From an uncultured Alphaproteobacteria bacterium (GTDB lineage: Bacteria; Pseudomonadota; Alphaproteobacteria; CAAHEQ01; UBA3637), in assembly GCA_947629595.1 (NCBI GenBank), contig CANREI010000058.1, positions 1-7,722 on the forward strand: a DNA stretch of 7,722 nucleotides, written 5' to 3'. Positions 4,467 through 7,722 of this stretch are shown here, one piece after another. Below the pieces are notes generated by a model that saw only the letters and a program-made list of their open reading frames with translations, searched no databases and had not been told where the DNA came from. Within the stretch, counting starts at the first letter, position 1; each line of letters opens with the position of its first letter. Both the position numbers and the translations under genes were made by a program.

Positions 4467-6224
4467 ATGACAACACAATCAAAAAAACAAATTAAAAATC
4501 AATCACAAACAGGATATATGCAAAGCAATGAATCACAAATTGCAGGAGGGGAAGCAGAAAGAAAAAAAATGCAAATTCGGCAAGACAAAATAATTGGGAA
4601 AACACAAATTCGGCAAGATAGAATCATTGAAAATCAATCACAAAGCGGGGAAATGATGATTAAAAATACACAGAACAAAAAAGAAAGCTCAAAACATAAA
4701 TCAATGCTTTCAATTTACAAGAAAAATATCATTGAAACACGCTCTCAAAGCGGGCGGTCAATGGTTGAAATGCTGGGGGTATTGGCCATTATTGCCATTT
4801 TGTCCATCGGGGGGATTGTCGGGTTTCGGTTGGCTATGAACTATTATCAGGCGAATCAAATCGCGCATGAAATGAATATGATGCGCACCGATGCACAAAT
4901 AAAAATTGCACAAGGAACGGAAGAGTTGGTACTCGGTAATCCGTATGATGACGGAAATATAAATTTTAATAACTATGAAACCGTTTTTGATTGTCTTGAT
5001 ATGGAAACGGAAACGTCCACGCCCGATAAAGTGGTTTCCTGCGCTGTTGCAAACGCCTATTATATTGAATTGCAAAACATTCCCGAAGGTGTTTGCAAAC
5101 CGTTGGCGAATTTAATTGATAAAATGGATAATGAAGTTGCTTTTTATATTAACGGGAAATCGGTTGATGTGACAGAGGGAGAAAAAGGCGCTTGTAATGA
5201 GGAATTTAACACATTAAGAGTGATATTCGGTGCCGATTCGGATTCGAACGCAGTTAAATGTGATACGGATGCAGAATGTGAATCATTAGAAAGTACGCCG
5301 TTCTGTAATGAGACTCGTCATGTATGTGTGCAATGCAAGGAAGATGATGATTGCCCCTATAATACAGATTATTGTGAAGATAATACCTGTAAAACCTGCG
5401 AAAGCGGCATTTGGAATGGTACGGATTGTGTTGAATGCACCACAAATAGTGATTGTAAAAATCCGACGACTCCATATTGTAATCTGACAAGCAATCGATG
5501 CGAACCGTGTGAGAATGATTCACAGTGCGATACGGCTCAAAAGGAACATTGCAAAATTTCCACGGGTGAATGCGTGGTGTGCGATGAAAATACAGAAGTT
5601 TGGGATGAAAAGCTGAAAGATTGTCGTCCGGCAAAATCGTGTGAGGAATTAAATTGCCCGATGGATACATTCTGCAAGAGCAGCGGATGTACAGGTTGTA
5701 ATGGAGATATAATAACAGAATCGGAAAGTTGTGCAGGCGCTCAATATGAATGTTTGAATTTGGCTTCTTGGACAACAAAAATGAACAATTATATTCGTTC
5801 AAATTGGGAAATGAACTGGTGGAGTGCTAAACGATTTTGTGAAGCACATCATAATAAGCCCATGATAAAAATCTCTGATTTAAAATGTTATGGTCGTGAA
5901 GGGAAAGATCCAATCGAATATGGTAAAATATGTGGAAATGATGATTGGGAATTTGGTGATAATTGGGGATTTTGTCACGCTCAAAATACAACCCTTTCTT
6001 GTGCTGTTCAAGACAAAAATGATGTCAGCAGTGTAATAAAAACACTTCGAAAAGAAGTCTGGGGTTCTGAAGATAATACACAAATGTTTTACTTTTGGAC
6101 GTCTAATGCATTTGCAAATCCGGAAAAAGAAACTTCCTGTTCTGCATATGAGGTAAATTTAGAATGGGGTAATATTAATCCCCGTAACCGCGATGATGCT
6201 AATTATGCTTTGTGTATTGATTAA
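4467..6224 (+). CDS. Prepilin-like surface protein 2 (Cys-rich and C-type-lectin-like)
   Basis: 585 residues from ATG 4467, preceded by GAAAGGGAG at 4451-4459. Residues 1-96 are an unusually long hydrophilic leader, rich in Q, K, S and N, with three 'QS(Q)(T/S)G' motifs. The last, 'SQSG/RSMVEM', is the likely prepilin peptidase site (G96/R97) with Glu at +5 (E101). A hydrophobic helix spans about 99-123. A pilin-like region with few Cys runs to about 240. Residues about 240-435 are a disulfide-rich repeat region, for example 'CVECTTNSDCKNPTTPYC' and 'CEPCENDSQC'. Residues about 449-585 ('MNWWSAKRFCEAHH' to 'NYALCID') look C-type-lectin-like: W-x2-A-x2-F-C at the start, an aromatic 'FYFWTSN' strand, and paired late Cys. 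I infer export through a type IV pilus/type II-like system and an adhesive or ligand-binding role. No target can be named. It is the intact paralogue of the interrupted gene at 2119-3645. Confidence 0.85.
   Translation: MTTQSKKQIKNQSQTGYMQSNESQIAGGEAERKKMQIRQDKIIGKTQIRQDRIIENQSQSGEMMIKNTQNKKESSKHKSMLSIYKKNIIETRSQSGRSMVEMLGVLAIIAILSIGGIVGFRLAMNYYQANQIAHEMNMMRTDAQIKIAQGTEELVLGNPYDDGNINFNNYETVFDCLDMETETSTPDKVVSCAVANAYYIELQNIPEGVCKPLANLIDKMDNEVAFYINGKSVDVTEGEKGACNEEFNTLRVIFGADSDSNAVKCDTDAECESLESTPFCNETRHVCVQCKEDDDCPYNTDYCEDNTCKTCESGIWNGTDCVECTTNSDCKNPTTPYCNLTSNRCEPCENDSQCDTAQKEHCKISTGECVVCDENTEVWDEKLKDCRPAKSCEELNCPMDTFCKSSGCTGCNGDIITESESCAGAQYECLNLASWTTKMNNYIRSNWEMNWWSAKRFCEAHHNKPMIKISDLKCYGREGKDPIEYGKICGNDDWEFGDNWGFCHAQNTTLSCAVQDKNDVSSVIKTLRKEVWGSEDNTQMFYFWTSNAFANPEKETSCSAYEVNLEWGNINPRNRDDANYALCID
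4572..4637 (+). repeat. 33-bp tandem repeat (two units) inside the pilin 2 leader
   Basis: Units 4572-4604 and 4605-4637 encode 'QIRQDKIIGKT' and 'QIRQDRIIENQ'. They begin with the same 14 bases (CAAATTCGGCAAGA). The repeat lies in the hydrophilic leader, upstream of the predicted cleavage site, and keeps the frame. Confidence 0.8.
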
Positions 6225-6315
6225 AAATTATGTTCGACATACAAATTTCAATATTATTTTCGGGAAAAACAGGAATATATCATTTGCGGGTCTATACTTC
6301 TTTCTGTTGATGTCT

Positions 6316-6346
6316 CAAATCTGTAAAGTATATCGGCAAAGATTTG
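6316..6346 (+). terminator. Weak inverted repeat, possible end of pilin 2 transcript
   Basis: CAAATCT (6316-6322) and AGATTTG (6340-6346) form a 7-bp stem with a 17-nt loop, followed by TTTAAAAAAG. The stem is AT-rich and the T-run short, so termination would be inefficient. It sits between the convergent pilin 2 and M23 peptidase genes, and nothing else clear lies in 6225-6357. Confidence 0.3.
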
Positions 6347-6357
6347 TTTAAAAAAGA

Positions 6358-7254
6358 TTATTGACACGGAAAATCGGTAAATACAAGCTCGGGATCAACC
6401 CGCGTTTCATACCAGAAAAACGAAAAATGCAAATGCGGTCCGGTGGTACGCCCCGTTTGTCCGATTTCACCGATTTTATCCCCGCGATTTACTTTATCCC
6501 CGCGGGTTACATCGATTTTTGATAAATGCGAATAAGAGGAAAATAAGCCGTATCCGTGATTAACCAATACCGTTTGTCCCGTTAAAAACATATCGGGATG
6601 CGCAACTGCGATAAGACCGTCGGCCGGTGCATAAACGGGCGTTCCGACAGGTGCGGCATAATCCGTTCCGCCGTGTCTGTTGCTTTTAACACCGTTTAAA
6701 ATGCGTTGCGATCCGAACAATCCCGATAATCGATAATTTTGAACCGGCCTTGAAAAACAAATCGGGAAAAAATCGATGATAAATTTTCGACGTTCGGCTT
6801 TCAATTCGGCGTTTTCTTTTGCGATTCGCTGTTTGTTTTGAACAGTAACGGAAACTTTCCCTTGCGGCAATCCGTTCACAATGTCTGTTTGCCGGTGACG
6901 CATTTCATAAGATAATTTTATTTGTTTTCGCGTGTTTTCTTTTTGAAGCGTCAATAAAAGCGGTGTTTGCGCCGATTGCGGAATGCCGAAATAAAACAAA
7001 CCGTTTGAATTGGGAATAATTTGTTTATCCTGATAAAAAAGTTTTTCATTTTTTGCCAAAGAACCCTGAATCAACCGCCCGTCTTGAATTGAATTATGAA
7101 AAGTGAGCGCTTGCGCATAAGTAATTACAGAAGAATAACATAATATTGAAATATTTAAAATATAAATTCTTTTAAAACAATATATTATTTTTCTTTTTTT
7201 AAGTAATGAAAAAACGCATCTTGGTGTCATTTTGTTATTCTTCTGTGAGTACAT
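6358..7254 (-). CDS. Exported M23 (LytM-type) metallopeptidase
   Basis: A predicted periplasmic zinc peptidase that cuts peptide cross-links of peptidoglycan. A basic N-region and hydrophobic segment ('ILNISILCYSSVITYAQA') form a signal peptide, with an A-Q-A cleavage site at residues 47-49. Residues 50 to about 140 are an unassigned N-terminal region, followed by a short charged coil ('AKENAELKAERRKF'). The M23 core spans about 176-290: H194-G-G-T-D198, S-H243-L and H274-L-H276 supply the zinc ligands and catalytic His, so the site looks complete and the enzyme active. ATG 7254 lies 6 bp after the xseA stop and has only a weak ribosome binding site. ATG 7230 (residue 9) is an alternative that keeps the signal peptide. 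Co-transcription with xseA is likely. An M23 gene beside xseA is common in Alphaproteobacteria, by my recollection. Confidence 0.92.
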   Translation of the reverse strand: MYSQKNNKMTPRCVFSLLKKRKIIYCFKRIYILNISILCYSSVITYAQALTFHNSIQDGRLIQGSLAKNEKLFYQDKQIIPNSNGLFYFGIPQSAQTPLLLTLQKENTRKQIKLSYEMRHRQTDIVNGLPQGKVSVTVQNKQRIAKENAELKAERRKFIIDFFPICFSRPVQNYRLSGLFGSQRILNGVKSNRHGGTDYAAPVGTPVYAPADGLIAVAHPDMFLTGQTVLVNHGYGLFSSYSHLSKIDVTRGDKVNRGDKIGEIGQTGRTTGPHLHFSFFWYETRVDPELVFTDFPCQ

Positions 7255-7260
7255 CTGTAA

Positions 7261-7722
7261 TTACTTTGTGTTTTTTACATCGGAAACGGAAAATAAATCC
7301 GGTTGAACCGTTTTTCTTTCCGATGCAGGGGAGCGTGTTTTTGACGGAATAGTTTTTCCGGCTGCCGGTGCGGGTAAAACTTTTAATTGACCGTCCATAA
7401 ATCGAATATGAAAATGCGGTAATTCGGCCGCCGCTTGCCGCCGTGATACAATTTTACCCGCATCATTCACAATAAGAGCAAAACCACGCTCCAAAACAGC
7501 ATTATAAGAATAAGATTGAAGCAAGGTTGACTTTAAATTTAACGCAGTATCGATTGTTTTCAAATAAACAGCCATACCGTTTTGTAATCGTTCATATTTA
7601 TCGGATAAACGCTCTTGAAACAGCCGAATAACCTCCGAAAGATTCGGTAAAGAACGCGTTAAGGCCTCTAATTTTGTTTGCGCCGTTTCCATAACGCGAT
7701 ATAACCCGTCAATCAGCCGATT
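7261..7722 (-). CDS. xseA: Exodeoxyribonuclease VII large subunit, C-terminal part (5' end outside the window)
   Basis: The frame is open from the window edge ('NRLIDGLYRV' precedes the Met at 7692) to TAA at 7261-7263, so 153 C-terminal residues of a protein usually about 450-500 long are seen. XseA with XseB degrades single-stranded DNA from both ends in repair and recombination. What is visible: a long alpha-helical coiled coil of the C-terminal region, the hallmark 'LQSYSYNAVLERGFALIVND' motif, the small beta element 'FHIRFMDGQLKVLP', and a basic, low-complexity tail ending 'QPDLFSVSDV', a 'xxLF' tail often seen in alphaproteobacterial XseA. The nuclease core lies outside the window. It is first in a probable unit with the M23 gene. 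Confidence 0.93.
   Translation of the reverse strand, partial: NRLIDGLYRVMETAQTKLEALTRSLPNLSEVIRLFQERLSDKYERLQNGMAVYLKTIDTALNLKSTLLQSYSYNAVLERGFALIVNDAGKIVSRRQAAAELPHFHIRFMDGQLKVLPAPAAGKTIPSKTRSPASERKTVQPDLFSVSDVKNTK

Overview
The window looks like part of a chromosome from a gut- or host-associated alphaproteobacterium. Three things point there: a family-4-type uracil-DNA glycosylase followed by serS, an M23 peptidase next to xseA, and pilin-like proteins with a 'GRS(L/M)VEMLGVLAII' start, a form I associate from memory with uncultured gut Alphaproteobacteria (Enterousia/CAG-239-like groups). The placement is an inference and is not certain. Base composition is moderate in the housekeeping genes and AT-rich in the pilin intergenic DNA.

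Layout. 1-1868 (+): the 3' part of a uracil-DNA glycosylase-like gene, then serS 14 bp later with a good ribosome binding site, probably one operon. 1869-2118: non-coding DNA with three hairpins in a row, the first being copy A of a repeat family. 2119-3645 (-): pilin gene 1, intact except for one in-frame TAA at codon 122. 3646-4466: an 821-bp region between divergent genes. Its two outer arms of about 200 bp are inverted copies of the same promoter/leader. Between the arms lie copy B of the hairpin repeat and a probable independent small RNA gene with a strong sigma70-type promoter and an intrinsic terminator. 4467-6224 (+): pilin gene 2, a 585-codon paralogue. 6358-7254 (-) and 7261-7722 (-): an exported M23 peptidase and the C-terminal end of exonuclease VII large subunit, tightly linked.

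How it works together. The housekeeping genes flank an accessory surface-protein locus. Both pilin-like proteins share one architecture: a class III (prepilin) leader, a hydrophobic helix with Glu5, a small pilin-like globular part, a long disulfide-rich repeat region, and a C-terminal domain that looks C-type-lectin-like. I infer two surface or pilus-tip adhesins assembled by type IV pilus/secretion machinery encoded elsewhere. They are divergently transcribed from near-identical promoters that carry the same palindrome between -35 and -10, so they are probably co-regulated.

The most interesting signals are: the single nonsense codon in pilin 1; a tripled leader motif in pilin 2; unbroken runs of 13 and 14 NNY codons at the ends of both lectin-like domains, which resemble the footprint of a diversity-generating retroelement although no reverse transcriptase is in the window; the small RNA between the pair; and two structured repeats whose inner stems differ in sequence but keep pairing.
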